Shown: positions 37,401 through 48,876, counted from the stretch's first letter. The stretch is DNA of 64,000 nt from Termitomyces sp. T153 (GCA_018296165.2 JACKQL020000003.1:434001-498000); one strand, 5' to 3'. Made by a program: numbers and translations. Notes: generated by a model not told the origin, from the sequence alone.

Positions 37401-38946
37401 TATCGCCTGGAGATACGATACATTCAAGTACGCAAGGGCCCATTTATCATCATGATCGTCATTTTGGCATTCAGTTGGGGGATAAGACCCTATTTCCTCT
37501 GAGGGTGATGAGAGCTCTTGAGGCAAAATGTCAGCAGATGGCTGGTCCTTGGATCTTGGACCTGAACGGATCAGGTAATAGTCTCGGAGTGCCAAGACAA
37601 AGTTTCGAGCCTTCACTATGCTTTTCCATTGCTACATCCATTTCCTTCCATATGTTTATGATATGCTGATCAGGACTTACATCAGATGTTTGCAATATCA
37701 GGTAGAAAATGAAAGAACTCACAGGATCTTGAATCTGTTCAAAGGAGCCTGTCAGAGTCGTGATGATCTGATCCTTATGTTGCTCGAGTGTATGGGTTAG
37801 GTTCTTCTCAAGTGTCAGGAGCTTCTTCTGAAAGGCAGGGAGATGTCGTTTGAGTGCCTCGTCGAGGTCTTCAGAAAGCTCTTTGCGAAGCTTTATCTGC
37901 GACTTCTTCCAATTTTTTTCTTCGCTGAGCCTAGGATTGAGTTCCTCGTAAACCTCTTTGAGAGATTCTTCATTGTGAATGATGACACTGTGTCCACCTC
38001 TATCTTGGATCATTTTGCAAATCTTTTGGTCACGGGGCGACTCGAGACATGCCAAAACCTTTTCCATCTGTTGCTGATTAAGATCCAGCTTTGCATTTAT
38101 AACCGAGATGCCAAGGGTGTTCAAGACGGATAGCTCCAGTTGCACTTGGCCTCGTAAGTTGGTGAACTCGAGGGCATATTCTGCAAATTTTGCTTCATAA
38201 TTAGGAGACATGATGTACCTTGCTGAATGAGAAATGAATGAAAAGCTTCAGATAGAACAGGCAAGATGTTTTACTTAATTTGTGCCGCCTGAAATAGTAG
38301 TCGAAGCATGCTTCAGTTTCGTAAATGTAGTCTCCGATTTCTTCACCAACGTCTCCAGGTTCGCACTGGGTTTAAAGTCTTTAGAATCTTTGACATCTTT
38401 CAGGCTGTATGGCATGAATGTTAGAAATGTAAACATGATATAAGGTCCAAAAGTCGAACGGGAGAAAGGTTTCCATCACGGCATCCATCTCTGATTGGAT
38501 TGCTTTGACTTTTGCATCGTTTTCCTGCCTTTTCAATTCCAGAGTAACGGCCGCCTTGAAATGAGTATATGCTGCTAGATAGGTCTTTGAGACATTGATT
38601 TGATGCAAGAAAGAACTTTACCTTCAAGGAATGGATGTACCTTGGAGACACCATCAAGCGTGTCCAATAGAAACCTGATCGCCTCGGAAAACTTTCGGAC
38701 CTTCTCCTTTACGGCTTGAGTTTGAGTTTGAATGATAATGTCATCTTTCTTTCTGTCGGCGTCAATGTCTGATCTTTATGATAATGTCATCTTTCTTTCT
38801 GTCGGCGTCAATGTCTGATCTTTTCTCTGTTCTTTTGAGGAGCAGCATTGAAGGCTGAGACAAATAATCTAGCGGAGTAGTTTCAAAGAATTCGATTGTG
38901 AACGAAAATCCAGCTACTTACTTCCAGGATATAACTCGGAAGCCAT
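34500..38946 (-). pseudogene. EF-hand/ZZ-type agaricomycete protein, decayed
   Basis: Minus-strand blocks follow a large agaricomycete family recalled as EF-hand plus ZZ-like proteins of unknown function. N-terminal: LDTLDGVSKVHPFLE and HFKAAVTLELKRQEND (38.69-38.5 kb). Then DYIYETEACFDYYFRRH (38.3 kb), a coiled-coil rich part (38.2-37.7 kb), and an EF-hand IDDDASGFIHFREVNEF (37.39-37.34 kb, Ca-ligand spacing kept). Next WLAYWAAGWHSSI, GRGRIERYIFPLI (36.9-36.8 kb), LVSFRYTDDALRENPAKARWNFA (35.75 kb), Cys pairs CDGSDC/CFMC and CEWC of ZZ-type fingers (35.3, 35.05 kb), TMLWIRNDQDAY, and a last stop at 34,500-34,502. Damage: a 46-bp duplication with frameshift, a splice donor reading AT where GT is expected (37,314-37,313), and single-base frame changes near 38.33, 37.0, 34.75 and 34.58 kb. 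Starts possible at 38,946 or 38,848. Sequencing indels are an alternative cause. Confidence 0.75.
38732..38823. repeat. 46-bp exact tandem duplication
   Basis: Copy 1 at 38,732-38,777 and copy 2 at 38,778-38,823 are identical. 46 is not a multiple of three, and the duplication falls in the N-terminal coding exon of the EF-hand/ZZ gene, where it shifts the frame and brings in a TGA. Confidence 0.95.
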
Positions 38947-38949
38947 GGG

Positions 38950-40030
38950 TAATTGGTAAACGGTGTATCGAGTTATCAGTAAGGAACACACTTAGGTCCG
39001 TTCAAGTTACTTATTAATTCAAATCGGGTGTGATAATACCTCTCGTCCGCCACGTCTCATGGGAAAAAGTTTGGCTACTATGAACTGACAAGGCTGTGTT
39101 CATGTCAGGTGGCATTCTCTTGAAGGATCAACGTGAGTCAGGAACTTGGGAGAAAAGAAGAAATCATCATGCGGGTATGTGAAGCGAAGGACAGCTTCAT
39201 TTTGATTTTTGATAGAAGTCGAGCAAGGGGTCACCGGCTTATGAAAAAAAGACCAGACATCGAAATTTTGGCGGTAAATAAGCGGGCATTACCAAATAGG
39301 GTCTTAATTCATAAGCGATACGTCATCAATCATCCTCTCCGTCCTCTCGCACATCAAGACCAGCTGAAGACCACACAAGTCAAATGATACTATTTGTTAT
39401 GAATCAAGTGAGTCTTGGTCAATCTTAACCAGAATGATATCAAAACTTACCCAGATAGTTTCACAACCAATCCGTTTACACTGGATCGCACTCTAACCAT
39501 TCATCAAGAATGTGTCTACAAACACATTCTGTGAACATCTGTATAATCTTGCGTTTGCGCAGAGAACGTCAGGTATATTTATCATTGAATTCTTCTTCCT
39601 GATAATTTGATGTTGCTGAATCGTTGACATTTTGAAGTATTAGAAAACAGTAGACATGCTTAGATAGTATATGTATCACCTCGACGTCACAACTTACCCG
39701 TTGTATACAGTTGCCGAAATCCCCCGAGTCAGTCAAGTCAGTAGACGAAAAATATAGTAAAACTCACCAAGTACCAATAAAGGTTGAATATCGAATGATC
39801 TTAACACTGAGAAAACTTGAGATTCGGAGACATCTGCGCTGAGGCCGAGCACCGTGTCGTTGCTGATGTCAGGCATCACGGCACTATCCGCATCACGTCC
39901 ATCACAACGAGCAACTACCTTGCTCGCCGTCCCCCGCCCTTGGGTAACCGACGACTATCACGCGCCCGCTCATTATCCTGTGCCCGCCTCTCTGTAAACC
40001 CTTCCCAGCCCTCCCAAAACACTCCTTGAT
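38950..40030. other. Intergenic, no gene recognised
   Basis: Open frames at 39,133-39,387 and 39,817-40,029 (plus) have no recognisable motif. CpG content is normal up to about 40,020 and drops sharply after it, so the island border lies here. Confidence 0.5.
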
Positions 40031-40294
40031 CTGTGACCACCACCTGACTGGAATCTTCCCATAGTCAGGCCAGGCAGGGGACAGTCACTGTAATGTACAG
40101 TGAAGGCATGAAGAGACAAGATGTCCTAACTTTGGATACTGACAGAATCAGTAAGTGATCAGTCTACATAGTGATGTCAACATGTGTTTGATCTGAATGT
40201 ACAGTAGATAGTGACTCACCCTTAATTTGATGTATAATCAACTGAGGGTGTAGCCAGATATGTAATTGTATATGTATGTAAAATGATGACAATG

Positions 40295-40392
40295 AAAGGA
40301 ATAGAGTAAGGGTGAGATAATGGACAAAGGGAAAGAAGGGACAAAAGGAATAGAGTAAGGGTGAGATAATGGACAAAGGGAAAGAAGGGACA
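40295..40392. repeat. 49-bp tandem repeat, two copies
   Basis: AAAGGAATAGAGTAAGGG starts at 40,295 and 40,344; the two 49-bp copies are identical or nearly so. It lies in the presumed copia 3' LTR. Confidence 0.9.
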
Positions 40393-41248
40393 ATGAAGAA
40401 CAGTGAGGCCAATGTGATGATGGGGAGCAATGTGATATGAGAACAGTGACATTGATGTTGATGGTATGCAATGTCATGGAATTAGCATTCAGCATTCCAA
40501 TGCTTCTCCTCACCAAAAGCTCTAATGGTACTGTGCTCCTTCTTGCATATAATCATGGTGCTAATTGAAGCCCTAAGAGGGTCTGTAGGTGGGTAAAGAG
40601 TGGGGCTGGCAAGGCTTTGGTGAATATGTCAGCAATATTGTGTTTGGTATCAATGTAATGCATGCATATGTTGTTTGACTGTACATGTTCTTGGAGGAAA
40701 TGATATTTAATGTCCATGTGTTTGATGTACATGTGGAGCATTGTGTCTTCTGAGAGGTCAATAGCTGCATTACTGTCACAAAGGATGGGGGTTGAGCAAG
40801 ATGTGACAATGTATCCTATCCCTTTCAGCAGAGTGCATAACCAGATACATTCCTGGGCACTCAAATGCAGCCATGTATTTGGCCTCACAAGAGGAGTCTG
40901 CAATGGTTTTTTGTTTTTGTGCTACCCATGAGATTAATCTGGATCCCAGAGTCCATGCATAGCCACTGACACTCTGTTGCATCAGTCCAAATCCATGAAG
41001 CCTGTAAGGTTGACTGGTTTTTCTACACCTCCAAGGACCAATTTCAAATTCCATGTACCCTTGAGGTAGCAGACCAGTCTGATGGTGGCTCTCCAGTGGA
41101 CCATTGAATATGAATCAACATATTGGGATAGCTGCTGTATGGCATATGTGATGTCAGGGTGGGTTGAAAAGCAATGTAGAGCAAGCAGCTGACAAGAGAT
41201 CTGTAAGGGGTCTTATCCAATTCAGCTATTTCTTCCCAAGGCAATGAT

Positions 41249-42409
41249 TGTCAGGTTCCACTGACCTCGGGGGCTCAGCTGCACTGGGCGAGTCCTTACT
41301 AGGCGGGTGTGATCCCCTTGCACTGGTAACCGAACACTCGAAGACGTTCCGGGCCCTGGTGGCTTGTGCGGGTAGTTGGGGGGATGTGATCCAGACAGAT
41401 CCGGGAAGGCCTGGAGAAGTCGGATTGTGAGGAAACGAGACGGTCTTGGCGGGGTTCAGGCAGAAGGCCGTATGGGAGATTCGCAGAAGCAAGGGAGTAG
41501 GTGGCTGTGTGATCAATGGGAATGGAGCCGGGGTTTGATGGGAGATCATTTGGAGCTGATGGAGTCCGGGACCGAGTGAAGAGTGAGGTTCGGACCTGGT
41601 AAAGGAGTGTCGGGGTTTGTAATCGTAATCGCGGAGTTTGTGAGGTCATTAGGGTTGATGAAGACTTGGGCACAACGGTCAGACAGAGTCACTGAGACAG
41701 CGTCAGACGAGACGATATGGAACAAGAGTAGATTCGAGTGGAGATACGAGACGATAACGAGAATAATAGTGAAATGGGGACAGGGCAGGACCGGGAGACT
41801 GAGATAAGACCGGGAGACTGAGATAAGACCGGGAGACTGAGATGAGACCAGGAGACTGAGATAAGAGAATGAAACACGAAACACAAAAGGGAAACAATCA
41901 GACCATAGGTAACGTTAAGCAATATCAAGACTAGAGTACGAAGAGCTACTCGATGACTTATATACTGACTACTGGAGGACTTTGGGGTACGTCGGCTGTG
42001 GCGGCGGGGCTTGGCGGAGCTTGACGGAGGGGGCGGGTGTTGGTTGTGATTGAGGATCGTGCCGCGCTGATACGTTGATGGGATCATTGGAGAACGCGGG
42101 TTGCCCTGAGGTTGTCGTGATACTCCGGAATAGGTTGGAGGAACCAGGGTGTTTAGTTGATGATGGGTGGCGAAGATCGGGAACAGTGGGGGTGGTTCTC
42201 GGGGTTCAGGAGGCCCAGGGTAAGTGTCAGTGGCTGCGGGGCAGGCACCGAAGTTGGCCAGGGGGCTGTTGGAGTTAGCTGGGGAGGCGTCGGAGTTAGC
42301 CGAAATAGGTGCGGGGCATGGGCGGAAGTTCGGCAGAGCGTTGGGGGTTTTTTTGGGGGTTCGGGGGTTGATGGGCGATGTGCGGGGTTTTGGGGAACAG
42401 GTCGTGACA
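41249..42409 (-). mobile_element. Young solo gypsy LTR (type B) with TSD ATGAT
   Basis: An 1161-bp LTR starting TGTCAGG and ending CGTGACA on the plus strand, flanked by ATGAT at 41,244-41,248 and 42,410-42,414, an exact 5-bp target duplication. It keeps many CpGs, while the copies at 3.4, 9.6, 43.2 and 47.6 kb have lost nearly all of them. It interrupts the copia coding sequence between the LSLPMDPG and ELDKTPYRS blocks. It holds a short direct repeat near 41,790-41,860 (GACCGGGAGACTGAGATAA, about three copies). Confidence 0.95.
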
Positions 42410-42535
42410 ATGATGTCCAGTCAATTCTGTGTGGGTTTTGGCCTGGGTCCATAGGTAGAGATAGTGGCATAGCTTTCAACTGGCCAAACTGGGAGATTAC
42501 TTTGTCTATCAGGGCTGTCTGAGTTTGTCTCCATC

Positions 42536-43164
42536 TCACTCCACTGCAATGCCCACTACAGATTGTGGTAGCCTGAGATTGGATATAGTCCAAATGGAGT
42601 GTGTAAGTTCCATTTTTTCTGGGACCATCAAAAGTCCGACTCTGGCCATCCACATGTTTGCAAAGGCAAATGCTCCACATAGCTGCCTCATGTTGACATC
42701 CAGCAAATTTGATGATGTCATCAGTGTGCCATCATCAATATACATACTAAGCATTGTGTCTGTTGGTTGGCTTCCCCTTGGTACTGGCTGTTCTGAGTTG
42801 ACTGGTCTCAACTGTCTTGCTTCCATCAGCTTGAGGAGCTCATTACCATAGATTACTGATAATACCAGTGAGACTGGTGAACTCTGGGGGATACCATTTT
42901 TTACTGGTTTCATGTTGCTACACATACCATCAAGGCATACCACTGCCTCCCTGTTGCTCAGAAAGGATGCCACCCACTTGACTATAGGTAGTGGGATACT
43001 TTTCCTTCATAGTTCTTGGAGTAGTCTTGCATGCTTTACATTATTGAAGAATCCTGAGATGTCAAACATCAGCACTGATGTTACTTTACCACAGTTTCTA
43101 GCTGCTTGTATGTCTGCAATGTAGGACATTAAATCATTACTTGTCAAGCTGCACAGCTGACTCC
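42536..43164 (-). mobile_element. LINE reverse transcriptase, downstream segment
   Basis: On the minus strand: SVLMFDISGFF, WVASFLSNREAVVCLDG, KNGIPQSSPVS, and MYIDDGTLMTSS with the RT catalytic pair intact, then ARVGLLMVPEK. This is the LINE (Tad/R1-like) RT order. It is continuous in protein logic with the segment at 48,305-48,600, from which it is parted by a gypsy LTR and a second LINE. It ends abruptly at about 42,536 against copia sequence. Confidence 0.8.
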
Positions 43165-43520
43165 TGTCTGGTTCCACTGACTATGGGGGCTCAGCTACAC
43201 TGGTGAGTCCTTACTAGGTGGACATGATGTCCTGCACTTATAACCTAGCATTCTGGAGGTGGCACAAACAATAGGGACTTGCAAGGAGAAGCCAAGGGAA
43301 GTGGTCCGAGCAAGTCTGGAGTGGTCTGGGGGAGTCTAAGACCAAGTATATTAAATGTTGTGCTTGGGCAGGTGTCAGGAACAAGTTCATGGGCATGTAA
43401 ATAGAATGCAGGGTATGTGGAGGCTTTGCAAGTGATGGGAGCAGAGCTGGAGTTTGATGGGGGATTAATCAAGACTGATGGGTGCCAGGGTCAAATGAGG
43501 GGTGAGGTCCCAGAGTTGTC
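43165..43520 (-). mobile_element. Gypsy LTR type B, left arm (TSD ACTCC)
   Basis: Starts TGTCTGGTTCC at 43,165, preceded by ACTCC (43,160-43,164). The right arm at 47,606-48,304 ends GTCGTGACA, followed by ACTCC (48,305-48,309). The pair therefore formed one LTR of roughly 1.05 kb, split later by the LINE at 43,521-47,605. Heavily CpG-depleted. Confidence 0.9.
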
Positions 43521-46500
43521 ATAATAGACATAGAGCAGGCAAAATACCAAACAGTGACAATAGCTAACATTTATAGTCAACTGAGAGCCAAAAGATCAAT
43601 CAATAGACACAGTGATGCAGCCAAGAGGATAAAAACACTACACCTCCCAATGAACAATCCAGTCATCATAAGTAGGGACTGGAATAAACACCACCCAGAC
43701 TGGAGTATCAGTAACTGACCACCATCAGAGAGGATGAGGGAAATGGTGGAATGGCTACAGGACAGCGGATTCTCCCTGATCAACACAAAAGGGGAATGCA
43801 TGTATCACAAACATGGGAAGTGAGGTGCCACATCAGTTATTGATCTAATGTGGGCCAATGCAGCAGCGATGGAGATAGATGAAGTGAAAGAGTGGGCAAT
43901 AGATGCAACACTCTCATGTGGTTCTGACCACCATGTGTTGTGATGGGTAATAGACCATGGCAGTACTGAAATTGAAAATGTTACAGACACAAAATACAAT
44001 TTCAAGGAGGCAAAACCAGATGAATGGATGACTGCATTGTCAATGGCAATGGAAAAGAACAGTCACAGGTAGGAATGGGTACAAGACACATGCAAAGCAT
44101 GATCGCTAGCAGAACTTGATGAGGATGCTTGGCTCATCATGGAAGCAATGAAAATGACAATGGCAGAGACTGTGAAGGAGAGGCAGAAATTGGAGAAGGC
44201 AAGGCCATGGTGGACAGAAGACCTTGGGATCACAAATGAAACAAGAACAAGGCTAAGAGAGCAGCAAAGACAGCACAAAGAGAGATGGGGAGAGCAAAAT
44301 GAAATGATAAGTTGTGCTCTTTGAAAGACTACTAACTACTTCAGGAGACTATACAAAAGGGAGAAGAGAGATTGGATTACCAAGACACTCAAGGAAGTGA
44401 CACACAAAAGGCACACAAAACTACCCTTCACCAGCCATCAAGAGAGTAGGACAAGAGCCAGCAGTAAGACACAAAGACAAATGTGATGCGCTCAGAAATG
44501 CATTATTCAAACCCCCACCAATCCTAGAGGACAACGACCCCCCAGAACTCTTACAGACCCAACTGGATGACATTGAGCATGTGAAAGTGTCAAGAGATGA
44601 GATACATGAAGTGATCTGTAGGCATAGCACTAAAAAAGCTCCAGGTGAGAGCCAACAACCATTTATGGCAGTCTGGTGGGCATGGGAAGCAGAGGAAGAC
44701 ACAATCTTGGGTTTGATGCACCACTGTGTCCAAACTGGCCACCATCCAGCAGTATGGTGGAGAGAAATTGCAGTGGCTCTGAGAAAGCCAAACAAGCCAG
44801 ATTACACAGAACCAAGAGCATACTGACTGATACAATTGCTGGAATGCATGAGCAAGGTACTGGAGAGTGTAGTTGCAAAATGGTTAAGCTACATGGTAAG
44901 GAAAGAGGACCTGATCCCAACTAACTAATTTGGGGGGTGACCATGCAGTGCAACAAATGAGGCACTATTGACACACATACAGGACATCCAAGCAGCATGC
45001 AACTACAGAAAAGTCATGACAGTGCTGACCTTTGACATTTCAGGTTACTTTGACAATGTAAATCATGCAAGACTGCTGAGAGAAATGCAACACAAGAAGA
45101 TACCACTCCCACTGGTGAAGTGGGTGGCATCATTCCTGTCAGGGAGGAAAGCAGTGATATGCTTAGATAGGAGCAGAGGAGATATGAAACCAGTAAGGAA
45201 TGGCATCCCACAAGGCTCACCAGTATCACCAATTCTATCAATCATATATGGGAGTGAGATAGTAGAAATGATGGAGGCAAAAAGGTCAGGACTAGGAATA
45301 AGAGAAGGAAGGAGAACCCTACTAAGAGAGGACAACCCAACCAACCCAGTCCTGGACATGTACATTGATAACAGGACACTGAGGGTCTCATCAGCATTCA
45401 TTGACACAAATGTCAGAATGATACGTATCACATTTACAGAGGTGGCAACATGGCTCACGAGAGTTGGTCTGTTAATGGTGCCAGAGAAATCAGAGGGAAT
45501 GCACCACTCATGGAGACATGATGATGCTGGTAAACATGGCAAGAGGCCTGTCATAAATACAACTCAGAATGCTATACAGGACATGTGTAATACCAGTAAT
45601 GACATATGCCAGCCCAGTATGGTGGACAGGCAAAAGGAATCACATTGACAAACCAAAAAGAGTACAAAATGAGGCACTATGACACATAGTGGGAGCATTC
45701 AGAACTACACCCATCAAAGTGCTGGAGATTGACCTAGCAATACTGCCAATAGAGATTACAATGGAACTAACATGTGAAGGATATGCCCATAGGCTGCACC
45801 AACTACAAGAGATGCACCCCATAATTGAATGGCTGCCAGATGAATGGAGAAATGGGGCACCACCAAAGGTAAAACCCCCACTGCTGTCATGCAAATGGAG
45901 TAGTGGCAGAAGGAAACCAAAGCCAATGCAACTGGAGAACTTGACCAGAAGAACATACAGGCTGGGAGAAGGGGAAAAGATCAAACCATTCCTCAAGCCA
46001 CCCTGGCAACAGATGGCCAAATCATACAGGGGCAGACTAATGATCAGAGGAACAGACCCTACCATGAAAAAAGACAAAGCAGCTAAGGCTCACAAGGAGA
46101 CAATCCAACAACTTTCATGTGACCCCAGCACCCTTATCATGTACTCTGATGGCTCAATGTTGAATGCAGGAGAGAACTCAACAGGGAAGGATATAGAATG
46201 GAGCATAGTAGGTTACCACAGAGGCAGGGAAGTGATAGCAAAAAGGGGAGGCCTAGGACAAAAAGCAGAGGTATATGATGCCAAAATAGTAGGACTGACC
46301 CAAGCAGCAGGCAAAGCAGTCCAGTATGTAAGGAAATATGAGGTAATAAAACATATACAGTTATATGCTGACAACTCAGCAGTAGTAACAAATATATATG
46401 AACCAAAGGAATGACCAGGACAAAGAGAGATGATAAAATTCACTGACATAATTGACACCTATCTAAGTGAGGACATAGAGAGGACAGTACATGTGGAATG

Positions 46501-47605
46501 GTGCCCTGGACATGCAGAAATCCAAGAAAATGAGAGGGTGGATGAGGAAGCAAAGGAAGGAGCCTGCCTATAGACACCAAACCACACAACACTAACACAT
46601 GCAGAATGGTAGTCAAAGGAAAAAGCAATGGAAAAGTGGAGATGAGAATGGATCAGAGCAAACCCCACAGGTGGCTTTGAGAAGGCAAACACATTTCCAC
46701 CCTTGTGGAAACTGAGGGAACACATGTGGGAAGATCCGAGGGAGATATTCAGCAGACTGACACAGTGCAGAACAAAACACAGATTTATTGGTGAGTACTA
46801 TGCCAGATTTGTACCTAATGAACAGAAAGAATGCCCATGTGGAGAACCACTCCAAACAAGGGACCATATAATACAAGAATGCACTCAATACAAGGAGTAC
46901 AGGGAAATACTGAGAGAAGCTGACCAAGACCTTGATATAGAGACCCTCCTAGGATCAAAGGAAGGCCTGATGGCAATGATAAAATTCTTGGAAAAATTAG
47001 GAGCATTCACAAAGACCAGACTTCCACAAGTGAGTATGGCTAAACTGACAGCAGACAACAAAGAAAATGACAGAGAGAGGGAGGAAGAGGAGGAAGAGAG
47101 CAGTAACAAGGAAGAGGGGTATAATGAGGCAGATGGAGGAGAAGGAGAGGAAGGGGGGTGAGCAGGGAGGGTGGGAGGAGAGGAGAGGAGGATGAAGGAG
47201 AGGAGAGGAAGACAAAGAAACCCCAGGATGGATAGACAGACAAAAATATTGGTGGACAGGAAGGCAAGGATTGAGACAACAAGGGTGCCAGCCCAAGGTG
47301 CAGGGAAAGAGTAGGGAGACAGTAGATGAGGGATCTAACTTCTGAGAAAGAGCCTCAACAGCAAAGCAACTGACATCATGGACACCTTACCAACATGCAC
47401 AATGATGAGCCAAACTGCCAACAGACCAACACAAATGCAAAAAGGTGATGTATGGATTAAAGATATTGGAGCAATGATGATTACAGTCACCACATACAGT
47501 ACATTAGATATAAACCCACTAGGTGTGATGGGAGAGTCACCCCCACTTCTTAGCTCAGTAGTGTAGCTTGCCAGCAGTTAAATTTGATTCATTCATTCAT
47601 TCATT
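43521..47605 (+). mobile_element. LINE, 5'-truncated, ORF2 decayed
   Basis: Begins inside the endonuclease (TIANIYSQL, SRDWNKHHPDWS, VIDLMWANAA, 43.55-43.93 kb). RT follows (ALRKPNKPDY, 44.78 kb; VLTFDISGYFDNVNHARLL, RNGIPQGSPVSPILS, MYIDN instead of YIDD, GLLMVPEKSE, 45.0-45.5 kb). RNase H follows (MYSDGSMLNAG, 46.14 kb; CPGHAEIQENERVDEEAKEG, 46.5 kb), then a CxC(x8)HxxxxC knuckle (46.83 kb). The 3' end is an (ATTC)n run at 47,588-47,606. The domain order is that of fungal Tad/I-like LINEs with an RNase H. A 226-residue frame (44,968-45,648) and a 241-residue frame (45,689-46,414) survive. The RT active site is mutated, so it is inactive. Inserted into the type B LTR. Confidence 0.9.
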
Positions 47606-48304
47606 CATAAGAATGTTTGAAGGTTGTAGCACATGCACAGAGTTTGTAATGATGTTGGAGAGGGAAGGGACTTAGGAAAACAAAGGAAATAGAGACAGTC
47701 AAGGCAAGATGGAGACAAGACAAGATGGAACAGGGAGAAGAAATAGATTTGAGACTAAAGACAGAAATGGAAACAGAAAGAAATACAAGACACAGGTAAC
47801 CAGTTAATGTAATATAAGACTAAGGTCATGGATGCTACTCTATGTCTTTATATACCAACTACTGGACATTCTCTGGGGGTTGGAGGTGTGACGGCAGGGT
47901 TTGTTACAGCTATGTGGGGTTGACAGATATTGGTTCTGATCAGAGGAGAGAGTGGGCCATGGTGACATTCTGATGGGAATGTGGTCTGTCCTGCAGTTAT
48001 TGGGAAGCCTCAAAGGGGTTGTGTAGGTCATGGGAGTGGTCCGTCAACATGCATCTGAGTCAGGGGGACTGTCAGAGGGGTTTGGGGGCTTTGTAAGTGA
48101 GAGGAGGAGCTGAGGAGGCCTACAGGGGATGTGTCAGGGTTTGCCATGAGAACATTGGGGTTTGCCGGAGAAGCATCAGAGTTAGCTGGGGCAGGTGCTA
48201 TGGGTCAACAAAGGTTGGGGTGGGCTGGGGGAGTGTTAGGGAGTGCTTCGGGGAGGCAGAGTGACCTGGAGGGAGGTCCAGAGGTACAGGAGTGAGTCGT
48301 GACA
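47606..48304 (-). mobile_element. Gypsy LTR type B, right arm
   Basis: Resumes LTR homology at GAGTTTGTAATG (near 47,640), runs through TATATACCAACTACTGG (47,851) and ends GTCGTGACA at 48,304, followed by the ACTCC target duplication. See the left arm at 43,165. Confidence 0.9.
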
Positions 48305-48600
48305 ACTCCTGAACTGGGTGGGGGGGACCAGGTCCCCCTTTCCAACCATGTAGCTTATCCTTCTAGCCACAATACCTTCCAAAACTTTACCCAAGCATTC
48401 CAGTAGCTGTATGATCCTGTAGGCTTTGGGCTCCAAATAGTCCAGCTTATTTGGTTTCCTTAGTGCCACTGTATTCAGTGCTCTTGAGACAAGGATACTT
48501 TGGGGACCTTTGGTTTTTTCCTCCTTACCAATGAAATCCTTGACATTGATACTGATGTTTGTTGCTAATTGAATGACAAGAAGAAGAAGTCAAAATCTAC
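48305..48600 (-). mobile_element. LINE reverse transcriptase, upstream segment
   Basis: On the minus strand it reads TVALRKPNKLDYLEPKAYRI, then LLECLGKVLEGIVARRISYMVGKGDLVP. This is the RT block just before the segment that resumes at 43,164. The same block in the plus-strand LINE is at 44,770-44,920. Positions 48,601-48,740 are not assigned. Confidence 0.8.
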
Positions 48601-48740
48601 TTCCACCACAGCATACACATCATCTCAATTGCTCTTGACCTTCTTCCAGCAGTTCTACACCTCCTTCTTACCCTCCTGGTAGAAATCAACCTGACTCATC
48701 TTTGAGCAAACATTGCAGTTCCTGAGCCATTCATAGAGTC

Positions 48741-48834
48741 AACAACCATTGTCAATGCCAAGTAAACATTCCCTCCTTTCCTACCTCTTCTGTCTTGGGT
48801 TGTCCTATGCACATGTGTACATCCATATATATGC
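48741..48834 (+). other. Captured 3' end of RPL31
   Basis: 94 bp align without gaps to 33,622-33,715: the end of the RPL31 last exon with its stop codon, plus the 3' UTR. About ten differences are seen, mostly C-to-T or G-to-A, and several hit CpG of the source (for example GTCGTCGACGCC to ATTGTCAATGCC). The match stops exactly where the genomic 10-A tract begins at 33,716, and gypsy coding sequence follows directly. It is in the same orientation as the gypsy. Non-functional fragment. Confidence 0.93.
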
Positions 48835-48876
48835 CTGCCCCTCCATCTTTGAAAAAGCATTACCAACATTTGCTAT

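Larger units (their letters stand above)
40031..42535 (-). mobile_element. Ty1/copia remnant, 3' part, split by LTR
   Basis: On the minus strand: ALIDKVISQFGQLKAMPLSLP (42.52-42.45 kb), then after the inserted LTR ELDKTPYRSLVSCLLYIA (41.23 kb), and the RNase H end SEDTMLHMYIKHMDIKYHFL and HNIADIFTKALPAP (40.9-40.56 kb). These are the late RT/RNase H blocks of Ty1/copia. The 3' LTR probably begins near 40,505 (TTGGAATGCTGAATG) and runs to about 40,035. The 5' part is missing where the LINE starts at 42,536. CpG is almost absent. Confidence 0.75.

Noticed and set aside
40164..40516. Overlapping minus-strand frames rich in Phe/Ser/Leu
   Set aside because: They arise from the 49-bp tandem repeat in the copia LTR, not from a gene.
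46885..47296. Minus-strand frames over the LINE C-terminus
   Set aside because: Ser/Leu-rich antisense of the Glu-rich LINE tail.
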